Assembly (NCBI GenBank): GCA_900313545.1
Contig: OMRS01000256.1
Location: 1 to 7,489 of the forward strand
Source: an uncultured Eubacteriales bacterium
GTDB lineage: Bacteria; Bacillota_A; Clostridia; Christensenellales; Aristaeellaceae
Length of the DNA stretch: 7,489 nt
Direction: 5' to 3'
The translations under genes were made by a program, and so were the position numbers. This document shows, piece by piece, positions 1 through 6,697 of the stretch. The notes under the pieces are model-generated. The model searched no databases. It was not told the DNA's origin and was given only the letters and a program-made list of their open reading frames with translations. Numbering within the stretch: the stretch's first letter is position 1; the number at the start of each line of letters is the position of its first letter.

Positions 1-1151
1 CCAAAGACATCATTGATCATTTTAAAATTGTTGATGTCCAGGTAGGCGACATAATACTTCCTCTCCGGATGCGCATCCAGGCGTTCCCGGATTCTCTCCA
101 TCAGGTACTGCTTGCGGTACAGCCCGGTCAGCGAATCATAGTGGGCCAGATAGCGCTCCTTCTGGAAGGCCTTCTGCTGCTCCGTCTCGTCCTGAAGCAC
201 CAGAAAGGAGCCGATGAGCCGGCCTCCGGAATCCAGCACGGTATGCTTGACCAGGTTGAAATACCGCTCTCCCAGGGTCCTCTGGCACCTCCAGTCGCTC
301 TGGTCCAGTCTGAGTCCCGGGAACAGTTCGTTCAGCCTGTTTACACAGTGACCCAGATTATGTTCATCAAGGTCCACCATGCGCAGCCCATGCTCGTCCG
401 CCCAGACACACTGCTGACTGTCATCAAAGAAGAACAGCGCATCCGTCAGCCCTGAAGTGACATTGGCCAGCAGGTGGTCCAGCATCCGGACCGGTCTGTA
501 CAGAAGAGAAAAATAGTACACCAGCAGTCCAAACATCCCGTAGGCGATCACGGTGCGCTTTACAGGCGTGCGTGAAAAGAGATAAAACATTTCCCAGATG
601 CCGGTTCCTACGAGCAAAAGAAGGATGAGAGAGTATTTTTCCGAATAGATCCGCGGGGCGCGGAACATCTTGACCAGAAGGATCACGAAGGAGGCGCCCA
701 GCAGGATATAGACCAGCCCCAGATGCAGATTCCTTCCAATATAGGATTTGACATTGTAATACGGCGCCCCGTATGCCTCCATCACATCCGGCGCAAACAC
801 ATGTCCCGTAAATGGATTGCACAGAATCTGCACAATATCCACCGTGATCGCGCCGATCACCAGAGTGTGCAGGGACCGTCTCCATTTCAATCCGCAGTAC
901 AGCAGCACAAAGTCCAACAGCGCATACATGGTCAGATCAATGCCCACCATGTACATATACCGTCCAAAGACCGACAGTTCCTCGGTAATTGCAACGGTAA
1001 TCAGGAAATTTCCAATGACAGGAGGAAGCAGACTGATCAGCAGATTCGTCACCTTCGGTGCAATTTCCTTTTCGGATTGCCTGCTGAACATGGCGCACAC
1101 GCCCAGTGCGGCTGCCATCAGCAGCATGATCAGTCCAATGAGTGTTCTCAC
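1..1151 (-). CDS. Membrane-bound 7TM-PAS-GGDEF protein, putative diguanylate cyclase (partial, C-terminus outside window)
   Basis: Predicted membrane signalling protein that would make cyclic di-GMP from two GTP on the cytoplasmic side. I translated this frame directly; 383 complete codons are visible. Residues 1-220 contain about seven hydrophobic segments (roughly 2-22, 34-56, 64-88, 95-112, 141-161, 172-192, 200-218), like the 7TM sensor module found in front of histidine kinases and cyclases. Residues about 225-325 look PAS-like (ALFFFDDSQQCVWADEHG, then LIGSFLVLQDETE). A GGDEF domain opens at about 337 with HYDSLTGLYRKQY and continues to LDINNFKMINDVFG at 371-384, where Asp372 matches the first metal-binding aspartate. 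The GGDEF signature itself lies beyond base 1, so catalytic competence cannot be judged. The start is GTG at 1151-1149. The frame is closed upstream by TGA at 1220-1218 with no other start codon between, and a G-rich Shine-Dalgarno lies five bases before GTG. Two ATGs just upstream are in another frame and stop at once. The ligand is unknown. Confidence 0.88.
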   Translation of the reverse strand, partial: MRTLIGLIMLLMAAALGVCAMFSRQSEKEIAPKVTNLLISLLPPVIGNFLITVAITEELSVFGRYMYMVGIDLTMYALLDFVLLYCGLKWRRSLHTLVIGAITVDIVQILCNPFTGHVFAPDVMEAYGAPYYNVKSYIGRNLHLGLVYILLGASFVILLVKMFRAPRIYSEKYSLILLLLVGTGIWEMFYLFSRTPVKRTVIAYGMFGLLVYYFSLLYRPVRMLDHLLANVTSGLTDALFFFDDSQQCVWADEHGLRMVDLDEHNLGHCVNRLNELFPGLRLDQSDWRCQRTLGERYFNLVKHTVLDSGGRLIGSFLVLQDETEQQKAFQKERYLAHYDSLTGLYRKQYLMERIRERLDAHPERKYYVAYLDINNFKMINDVF

Positions 1152-1156
1152 ATCAT

Positions 1157-1168
1157 CCCCCCTTTCCT
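1157..1168 (-). promoter_or_regulatory. Ribosome binding site of the 7TM-GGDEF gene
   Basis: On the minus strand the sequence AGGAAAGGGGGG ends five bases before the GTG start at 1151. It supports GTG as the true start, because the intervening ATG-ATG is followed directly by TGA. The run of six G is unusual for a Shine-Dalgarno and is the last of several G-runs in this leader. Confidence 0.7.
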
Positions 1169-1255
1169 TAAATGTCCTTCCGGTATTCCCGCAAAATCCC
1201 CCTGTCCCCGTGCGATCTCACCAGCAGATTCCTCGGGAGCCGTTTTCATTCCCGT

Positions 1256-1285
1256 ATTATATCAGTAACCTTTTTCACGTGTCCA
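1256..1285 (-). promoter_or_regulatory. Sigma-A type promoter with extended -10 for the 7TM-GGDEF gene
   Basis: On the minus strand there is a perfect TATAAT (-10) at 1261-1256, preceded by TGA to give the extended TGnTATAAT form. TGGACA lies at 1285-1280, one mismatch from the -35 consensus, with an 18-base spacer. Transcription would start near 1249, giving a leader of about 98 bases before the GTG at 1151. The promoter lies downstream of the terminator that ends the car operon, so the cyclase gene probably has its own transcript. The call comes from sequence match only. Confidence 0.75.
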
Positions 1286-1513
1286 TTCCGAAATAATAAT
1301 ACAATGCAGAATATTTTTGATGCGACACAAATTGTTGGTTGCCGTCTCTTCCTGGTCTTTAGGTCACGGATTTCAAAGGAATACTTCGAAACCGGAAAAG
1401 CGTCTGTCCTCTCTCTGACTTTGTCCGCGGACGTCCGGGTGATCACAGCGGCATGGATATCCTTCGGAACCCGGACCGGACTGCAGTCCCCGACGGATCA
1501 CTTCTCATCATGC
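1286..1513. other. Intergenic stretch without a supported gene
   Basis: This part of the 453-base gap between the two transcription units holds no convincing coding sequence. A 66-codon minus-strand frame with a GTG start at 1446 runs through it, but it has no good ribosome binding site, has a composition unlike the neighbours, and extends across the cyclase promoter. The half next to the cyclase gene (about 1286-1320) is AT-rich, as expected upstream of a promoter. The other half is GC-rich and carries the palindrome cluster annotated separately. Confidence 0.6.
1423..1489. repeat. Cluster of short palindromes and an inverted repeat in the intergenic region
   Basis: Within 67 bases there are four perfect palindromes: GTCCGCGGAC (1423-1432), GTGATCAC (1439-1446), GGATATCC (1455-1462) and GGACTGCAGTCC (1478-1489). 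In addition GTCCGGGT (1433-1440) is the exact reverse complement of ACCCGGAC (1469-1476), which allows an 8-bp stem around a 28-base loop. The cluster sits between the car operon terminator and the cyclase promoter. It could be operator sites, a structured RNA segment or chance in GC-rich DNA; I cannot tell which. Confidence 0.4.
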
Positions 1514-1514
1514 G

Positions 1515-1559
1515 AAAAGGCCCCGGAGGATTCTCAAAGGAGAAATCCCCCGGGGCTTT
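1515..1559 (-). terminator. Rho-independent terminator of the argF-carA-carB/dapF operon
   Basis: Read on the minus strand, the hairpin begins about 45 bases after the TGA of the fused gene. Its 5' arm (1559-1540) contains AAAGCCCCGGGGGATT and its 3' arm (1535-1515) contains AATCCTCCGGGGCCTTTT, around a CTTT loop. The stem is about 18-19 pairs with one G-U pair and small bulges, and is followed by a short T-tract (TTTT at 1518-1515). The G-U pair becomes an A-C mismatch on the plus strand, and the plus-strand tail is only TTTCTGG, so the minus direction fits better. The T-tract is short, so termination may be incomplete. Confidence 0.75.
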
Positions 1560-1604
1560 CTGGTTGTCCGCAAAGCGGCCTCTTTTCAAGAATATCTCGT
1601 CCCG

Positions 1605-4600
1605 TCAGTATTCAAAGGATCCTTCAAACACCGTCACCGCTTCTCCGGTCAGGGTCATCCGGTGATCGTCATCGTACACTCTCAGGTCTCCTCCGAGCAT
1701 TTTGGCACGGATATCCATGTTCCGGCTGCACAGTCCCAGTTCACATGCGACCGCCGCAGCCGCACATGCCCCGGTTCCGCAGGCCAGAGTTTCTCCGTTG
1801 CCCCGTTCAAATACCCGGATTCTCAGCGTCTGCGGGTTCACCACACGAACAAACTCCACGTTGACCCTGTCCGGGAACCGGGGATGATGTTCAAACAGCG
1901 GACCGATTCTCTCCAGGTTCAGGGAATCCAGATCATCGCAGAACACCACACAGTGGGGATTTCCCATGGATACGCAGTAGATTTTCCATTGTCTGCCATC
2001 CACCTCCAGGATTTCTCCCATCACCTGCCTCGTTTCAGCCTTGACCGGGATCTTCCGGGCATCAAATTCAGCAATGCCCATATCCACGCTCACCGAGCTG
2101 ACCCGTCCCTCACGGATATACAGATACAGCCGATGAACACCGCTTCTGGTTTCAATGTTCATGTATTCGCTGTGGACATATCCTCCGTCATAGAGGTACT
2201 TGGCCACACAGCGGATGCTGTTTCCTGCCATCCGGCCTTCACTGCCATCCTGGTTGAATATCCTCATCCGGGCATCGGCCACCGCCGAGGGTTCGATCAG
2301 CACAACGCCGTCACCGCCGATTCCGTAATGCGGCCTGCACAGGCGAACACAGATGGATTCCGGAGCACTGAGGCGTCCGTCAAAATTCTCCACAAAAATG
2401 TAGTCATTGCCGCAGGACTGCATCTTGGCAAAATGAACCTGCTGCTTCCAGGGGCGCAGGTGGTTGATGTCCACCAGTTCGGTATTGAGGAGATTGAAAC
2501 GGCTTTCGATGATTTCCGCCAGGGCATTGGCGGTGTCCATGGATGTCAGGCATGGAATCCGCAGCTGCATGGCCCGCCTGTGAAGTACCGTGTAATCCCC
2601 CACGGTGGTATCCTTTACCGCGCCCGTGTAAATGATGTAGGAGATGCTCCCGCTTTCCATGAGGCGGAAGATGTCATCTCCCTCGGCGGCATTCCTGACG
2701 CTTTCAACCGGGATGCCCAGGGTCGATATCGCCTGTGCCGTCCCGCTGGTCGCATACAGGCGCATTCCCAGGTCATAAAAGCGTTTTGCCAGAGACAGGC
2801 TCTCCAGATAATCGCTTTCCTCCACGCTGATGAGCACTCCGCTGGGACGCGCCGCATCCCGTGACGGAACCGTAAATCCTGCAGCCGTCAGTCCCTTGAA
2901 TAGCGCTTCCGACATGGTGGTGCCGATTCCCAGCACCTCACCCGTGGATTTCATTTCCGGTCCAAGAATGGAGTTGGCATCCACCAGCTTCTCAAAGGAA
3001 AAGACCGGGACCTTCACGGCCACATAGGGGGAAGAGCGATACAGTCCGCAGCCGTACCCCAGCGTCTTCAGGGGTTCCCCCAGCATCACACGGGCTGCCA
3101 GGTCCACCATGGGGACGCCCGTGACCTTGCTGATATAGGGGACCGTCCGGCTGGCCCGGGGATTGACTTCGATGACATAAAGCTCATCCTGCCAGATCAG
3201 GTACTGGATGTTGACCAGGCCCCGGGTTTTCAGGGCGAGGGCCAGTTTCTCCGAGCAGTCGCAGATCCGCTGCAAAAACTTGTCCGTCAGGTTGTAGGGC
3301 GGATACACGGCAATGGAATCTCCGCTGTGAACTCCGGCCCGTTCGATGTGTTCCATGATTCCGGGGATCAGCACATCCCTGCCGTCGGAGATCACATCCA
3401 CCTCCAGCTCAATGCCCGGCATGAACTTGTCCACCAGCACCGGATTCTCAATGCCTCCGGAGAGGATGCGTTCCATGTAATTACGGGTCTGCTCCGGAGA
3501 CCAGGTAATGGTCATGTTCTGACCGCCAATGACATAGGAGGGACGAAGCAGCACCGGATATCCCAGACGCTCGGAGGCCTCGAGCGCTTCCTCCATGGTG
3601 GACACCGCCTCCCCCTTGGGACGGTGAAAGCCAAAGTTCTGGAGCAGCTTGTCAAACCGGCTTCTGTCCTCCGCAAGGTCGATGCCGTCCGCGGAGGTCC
3701 CCAGGATCTTCACTCCCCGCTTATCCAGATATCCGGCCAGCCGAATGGCCGTCTGTCCGCCAAAGGCCACCACCACGCCCTCCGGCTTTTCCACCCGGAT
3801 GATGTTCATCACATCCTCCGGACACAGGGGTTCAAAGTACAGCCTGTCGGCCGTGTCATAATCCGTGGAAACCGTCTCGGGGTTGTTGTTCACGATCACC
3901 ACGTCATAGCCCATCTGCTGGAGGATCCACACACAGTGTACGGAGCTGTAGTCAAACTCGATGCCCTGCCCGATGCGGATGGGGCCGGAGCCCAGCACCA
4001 TGATCACCGGCTTGCCGCTGCGCGCAAAGTTTCTGGATTCGCAGTAGCTGTCGCAGGACGAGTAAAAATACGGCGTGCAGGCATCAAATTCCGCTCCGCA
4101 GGTGTCCACCATCTTGTAGCTGTAGGCAAACTCCGGCAGTTCCCGCTCCCCCGAGAGCCGGGTGATGGCCGCATCCGGGTAGCCCATGCGCTTGGCCTGC
4201 AGGTACAGTTCCTTCCCCAGGGGCTCCGTTTTGAGGCGTTGCTGCATCTGCGCAAGACGGTTGATTCCGTTCAGAAACCAGTTGTCAATCCGGGTCACCT
4301 CATGAATCTGTTCCACGCTTATCCCCTGACTCAGGGCTTCAAAGATCGTGAAGATCCGGCGGTCATCCTGCCTCGTGAGCCGTTTGGTCAGCGGAACGTT
4401 GTCCATGGGAGGCGCTTCCAGGGTATCCAGGGAGATTTCCGCTCCCCGTACGGCCTTCATCAGGGCTTCCTCAAAGCTCTGGCCGATGGCCATCACCTCT
4501 CCTGTCGCCTTCATCTGAGTCCCCAGACGTCGGCTGGAGCCTGCAAACTTGTCAAAGGGCCACTTGGGGAATTTCACCACCACATAATCCAGGGCCGGCT

Positions 4601-5639
4601 CAAAGCAGGCACAGGTGCGTCCGGTGATCTCATTGGTCAGCTCATCCAGGCTATAGCCCAGTGCGATGCGCGTGGTCATCTTGGCAATGGGGTATCCGGT
4701 GGCCTTGGATGCCAGCGCCGAAGAACGGGAAACCCTGGGATTCACCTCGATGACCGCGTATTCGAAGCTGTCTGGATTCAGCGCAAACTGACAGTTGCAC
4801 CCTCCCTTGATGTCGATGGCCTCAATGATTCGCAGGGACGCGGAGCGCAGCATCTGATATTCCTTGTCCGCCAGGGTCAGTGCGGGGGAGACCACGATGG
4901 AATCCCCCGTGTGAACTCCCACAGGGTCCACGTTTTCCATGGAGCATACCGCAATCGCATTGCCCACGGCGTCCCGCATGGTCTCAAACTCGATTTCCTT
5001 CCATCCGGCGATGGATTTTTCCACCAGAATCTGGGTAATGGGAGATGCGTCCAGTCCACCTGCGGCGATGCGTTCCATCTCCTCCGGATCGCCCGCGATT
5101 CCACCGCCGCTTCCGCCCAGGGTAAAGGCGGGGCGCACGATGACCGGGTACCCGATCTGCGAAGCCGCAGCCATGGCCTCCTCCAGGGTGGATGCGATAC
5201 AGGAAGGGACCACCGGCTCCCCGATGCGCTCCATCAGGTCCCGGAACTGTTCCCTGTCCTCCGCCCTGCGGATGGCTTCGCTGCCCGAGCCCAGCATCCT
5301 CACACCGAGTCTGTCCAGCGTCCCGTTAATGCTCAGCTGCATGGCGATATTCAGGGCGGTCTGCCCTCCCAAGCCCGCCAGGATGCCGTCGGGGCGTTCC
5401 TTTTCCAGAATCCGCGAAACGGTCTCCACGGTCAGGGGCTCCAGGTAGATTTCATCCGCCAGATGACGGTCCGTCATAATGGTGGCCGGGTTGGAGTTGA
5501 CCAGCACCACATTGACGCCCTCTTCACGGAGAACCCGGCAGGCCTGGGCGCCGGCGTAGTCAAATTCCGCCGCCTGCCCGATAATGATGGGACCGGAGCC
5601 GATCACCAGGACTTTACGGATGGTCAAATCCTTTGGCAA
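1605..5639 (-). CDS. carB: Carbamoyl-phosphate synthetase large subunit fused to a diaminopimelate epimerase-like domain
   Basis: Cytoplasmic protein of 1,344 residues with two complete enzymes in one frame. Residues 1 to about 1067 are CarB, which uses two ATP, bicarbonate and ammonia channelled from CarA to make carbamoyl phosphate. The two homologous synthetase halves start at VLVIGSGPIIIGQ and VMVLGSGPIRIGQ; they carry NSNPAT and NNNPET, and VIEVNPRVSRSSAL and VIEVNPRASRTVPY. A helical region lies between them and an MGS-like allosteric domain occupies about 935-1065. After the linker NTELVDINHLRPWKQQ, residues 1068-1344 match DapF, which interconverts LL- and meso-diaminopimelate. This part shows CGNDYIF, GIGGDG, MRIFNQDGSEG, SMGNPH, RVNVEF, ERGNGETLACGTGAC. 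The second catalytic cysteine is Cys1287, but the position of the first is Ala1138 (MAGNSIRC), so normal epimerase activity is doubtful. I chose TTG at 5639 because GGAGGTGA lies five bases upstream and it gives the usual MPKDLTIRK start; a GTG at 5648 is the alternative. It overlaps carA by 26 bases. Confidence 0.93.
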   Translation of the reverse strand: MPKDLTIRKVLVIGSGPIIIGQAAEFDYAGAQACRVLREEGVNVVLVNSNPATIMTDRHLADEIYLEPLTVETVSRILEKERPDGILAGLGGQTALNIAMQLSINGTLDRLGVRMLGSGSEAIRRAEDREQFRDLMERIGEPVVPSCIASTLEEAMAAASQIGYPVIVRPAFTLGGSGGGIAGDPEEMERIAAGGLDASPITQILVEKSIAGWKEIEFETMRDAVGNAIAVCSMENVDPVGVHTGDSIVVSPALTLADKEYQMLRSASLRIIEAIDIKGGCNCQFALNPDSFEYAVIEVNPRVSRSSALASKATGYPIAKMTTRIALGYSLDELTNEITGRTCACFEPALDYVVVKFPKWPFDKFAGSSRRLGTQMKATGEVMAIGQSFEEALMKAVRGAEISLDTLEAPPMDNVPLTKRLTRQDDRRIFTIFEALSQGISVEQIHEVTRIDNWFLNGINRLAQMQQRLKTEPLGKELYLQAKRMGYPDAAITRLSGERELPEFAYSYKMVDTCGAEFDACTPYFYSSCDSYCESRNFARSGKPVIMVLGSGPIRIGQGIEFDYSSVHCVWILQQMGYDVVIVNNNPETVSTDYDTADRLYFEPLCPEDVMNIIRVEKPEGVVVAFGGQTAIRLAGYLDKRGVKILGTSADGIDLAEDRSRFDKLLQNFGFHRPKGEAVSTMEEALEASERLGYPVLLRPSYVIGGQNMTITWSPEQTRNYMERILSGGIENPVLVDKFMPGIELEVDVISDGRDVLIPGIMEHIERAGVHSGDSIAVYPPYNLTDKFLQRICDCSEKLALALKTRGLVNIQYLIWQDELYVIEVNPRASRTVPYISKVTGVPMVDLAARVMLGEPLKTLGYGCGLYRSSPYVAVKVPVFSFEKLVDANSILGPEMKSTGEVLGIGTTMSEALFKGLTAAGFTVPSRDAARPSGVLISVEESDYLESLSLAKRFYDLGMRLYATSGTAQAISTLGIPVESVRNAAEGDDIFRLMESGSISYIIYTGAVKDTTVGDYTVLHRRAMQLRIPCLTSMDTANALAEIIESRFNLLNTELVDINHLRPWKQQVHFAKMQSCGNDYIFVENFDGRLSAPESICVRLCRPHYGIGGDGVVLIEPSAVADARMRIFNQDGSEGRMAGNSIRCVAKYLYDGGYVHSEYMNIETRSGVHRLYLYIREGRVSSVSVDMGIAEFDARKIPVKAETRQVMGEILEVDGRQWKIYCVSMGNPHCVVFCDDLDSLNLERIGPLFEHHPRFPDRVNVEFVRVVNPQTLRIRVFERGNGETLACGTGACAAAAVACELGLCSRNMDIRAKMLGGDLRVYDDDHRMTLTGEAVTVFEGSFEY
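1608..2438 (-). other. dapF: DapF-like domain within the CarB fusion, first catalytic cysteine replaced by alanine
   Basis: This is the C-terminal 277 residues of the fused gene, listed separately because it would be a free-standing dapF elsewhere. The length matches a full DapF (E. coli: 274). Substrate-binding residues are visible: Asn in CGNDY, Asn in FNQDGS, Asn in SMGNPH, Asn in RVNVEF, and the Glu-Arg of FERGNGE. The codon for the expected first active-site cysteine (2228-2226) is GCA, alanine; the second cysteine (1781-1779) is intact. There is no start codon at the usual DapF beginning: the aligned residue is GTT valine (2438-2436). The first ATG (2423-2421, in FAKMQSCG) lacks a well-placed ribosome binding site. 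Separate translation is therefore unlikely. It may be an epimerase with altered chemistry, a catalytically dead regulatory or structural domain, or an enzyme for another substrate. Confidence 0.88.
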
Positions 5640-6696
5640 CGCTCTCACCTCCCATCATCGATATAAAGCGGTCGAACAGAAAACCGGTATCCTTCGGGCC
5701 GCTGCAGGCCTCCGGATGGAACTGCACCGTAAAGCAGCGCGCATCCGGGTACAGCATGCCTTCGCAGCTGCCGTCATTGGCATTGACATACAGCTCGCGT
5801 CCCACCTGCTCAAGACTCTCGCTCACCACGGCATAACCATGGTTCTGGCTGGTGATGAAGGTCCTGTGGCTGCCCGTCAGCCTCACCGGCTGGTTGCCGC
5901 CCCTGTGCCCGTATTTCAGTTTGACAGTCTCCCCGCCCATCGCCAGTGCGGTCAGCTGATGTCCAAGACAAATGCCAAAGATGGGCAGCCGTCCCATCAG
6001 CCGGCGGATCTGTTCGATGCAGAACACGTTCACCTTGGGGTCGCCCGGTCCGTTGGACAGCATAATTCCATCCGGGGCATCCGCCAGGATCTTCTCTGCC
6101 GGCGTGGAGGACGGGACCACCGTCACCTCACAGCCCCGCTGCTGCAGACTCCTGGCGATGTTTCCCTTGGCGCCGTAATCAATGAGCGTCACCCGGAAAC
6201 GCCGTTCTCCCATGGCGGGAAGGACCCTCGGGCCGGCACAGGTCACCTGGGAAACCACATCCCCCATGTCAAACCTGCTGATCAGTTCCTGGCCTTCGTC
6301 CACCTCATCACAGATGGCCGCCGTCATGACGCCCTGCTCCCGGAGAATGCGTGTAATCTGACGGGTATCCATCCCGCAGATGCCGGGAATCCGATGCTCG
6401 ATGAGCATCTGTTCAACGCTGCCCTGGCTTCTGAAGTTGGAAGGCCATGTACTGATTTCACGGGTTACATAGCCCAGCAGCGCAGGCTTCCCCTCAAAAT
6501 CGTCCGGGCAGACGCCGTAATTTCCGATCAGGGGAAAGGTCTGGACCACAATCTGGCCTGCATAACTGGGATCAGTGAGGGTTTCCACATACCCCACCAT
6601 CCCGGTGGTGAAGACCAGTTCTCCTGCACGGCTGATCCGGGCGCCAAAGCGCTGTCCTTCAAAGACATCCCCTGAAGAAAGCACAAGGTAGGCCAT
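5614..6696 (-). CDS. carA: Carbamoyl-phosphate synthetase small subunit (glutamine amidotransferase)
   Basis: CarA hydrolyses glutamine and delivers ammonia to CarB for carbamoyl phosphate synthesis, feeding arginine and pyrimidine formation. The 360 residues match the family's usual length. The N-terminal CarA-specific domain (about 1-155) includes LVFTTGMVGYVETLTDPSY and GICGMDTRQITR. The class I amidotransferase domain (about 168-347) carries LSNGPGDP, the nucleophile Cys243 in FGICLGHQL, SQNHGYAV, and the His327 and Glu329 pair in QFHPEA. All catalytic residues are present. The ATG at 6696 lies one base after the stop of the upstream transferase gene, with GGGGGG inside that gene's last codons, eight bases away, as a likely Shine-Dalgarno. 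The 3' end overlaps the start of carB, so translation of the two subunits is probably coupled. Any operon promoter or arginine-dependent operator lies outside the window. Confidence 0.97.
   Translation of the reverse strand: MAYLVLSSGDVFEGQRFGARISRAGELVFTTGMVGYVETLTDPSYAGQIVVQTFPLIGNYGVCPDDFEGKPALLGYVTREISTWPSNFRSQGSVEQMLIEHRIPGICGMDTRQITRILREQGVMTAAICDEVDEGQELISRFDMGDVVSQVTCAGPRVLPAMGERRFRVTLIDYGAKGNIARSLQQRGCEVTVVPSSTPAEKILADAPDGIMLSNGPGDPKVNVFCIEQIRRLMGRLPIFGICLGHQLTALAMGGETVKLKYGHRGGNQPVRLTGSHRTFITSQNHGYAVVSESLEQVGRELYVNANDGSCEGMLYPDARCFTVQFHPEACSGPKDTGFLFDRFISMMGGESVAKGFDHP
5645..5652 (-). promoter_or_regulatory. Ribosome binding site of carB, inside the end of carA
   Basis: GGAGGTGA on the minus strand is a perfect complement to the 3' end of 16S rRNA. 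It is five bases (GAGCG) before TTG at 5639. The upstream GTG candidate (5648-5646) lies within this motif itself and could not use it as a ribosome binding site. This decides the start in favour of TTG. Confidence 0.8.
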
Positions 6697-6697
6697 C

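Noticed and set aside
424..885. Minus-strand ATG frame of 153 codons within the cyclase gene
   Set aside because: It is out of frame with the 7TM-PAS-GGDEF translation, which gives coherent membrane segments and a GGDEF start. This frame gives a low-complexity Cys/Arg/His-rich product.
1152..1249. c-di-GMP riboswitch in the leader of the cyclase gene
   Set aside because: A leader of about 98 bases before a GGDEF gene made this worth checking, but I could not find the conserved c-di-GMP-I core sequences or a convincing fold.
1246..1446. Possible small minus-strand protein of 66 residues in the intergenic region
   Set aside because: GTG start without a convincing ribosome binding site, overlap with the cyclase promoter, and no recognisable features.
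1172..1864. Plus-strand open frame crossing the intergenic region into the end of the fused gene
   Set aside because: It covers the promoter, the terminator and the antisense of DapF; the sequence is Ser/Pro/Arg-rich without domain signals.
1662..2864. Plus-strand open frame of 400 codons opposite the DapF part and the end of CarB
   Set aside because: Shadow of the fused minus-strand gene; it shows no family motifs and its extent is explained by codon bias on the opposite strand.
3327..5666. Very long plus-strand open frame (779 codons) opposite carB
   Set aside because: It lies entirely antisense to well-conserved CarB coding sequence and has no recognisable domain. Its Gly/His/Arg/Gln-rich composition is typical of the reverse frame of a GC-rich gene that avoids antisense stops.
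5584..6675. Plus-strand open frame of 363 codons opposite carA
   Set aside because: Antisense shadow of carA, whose catalytic motifs are intact on the minus strand.
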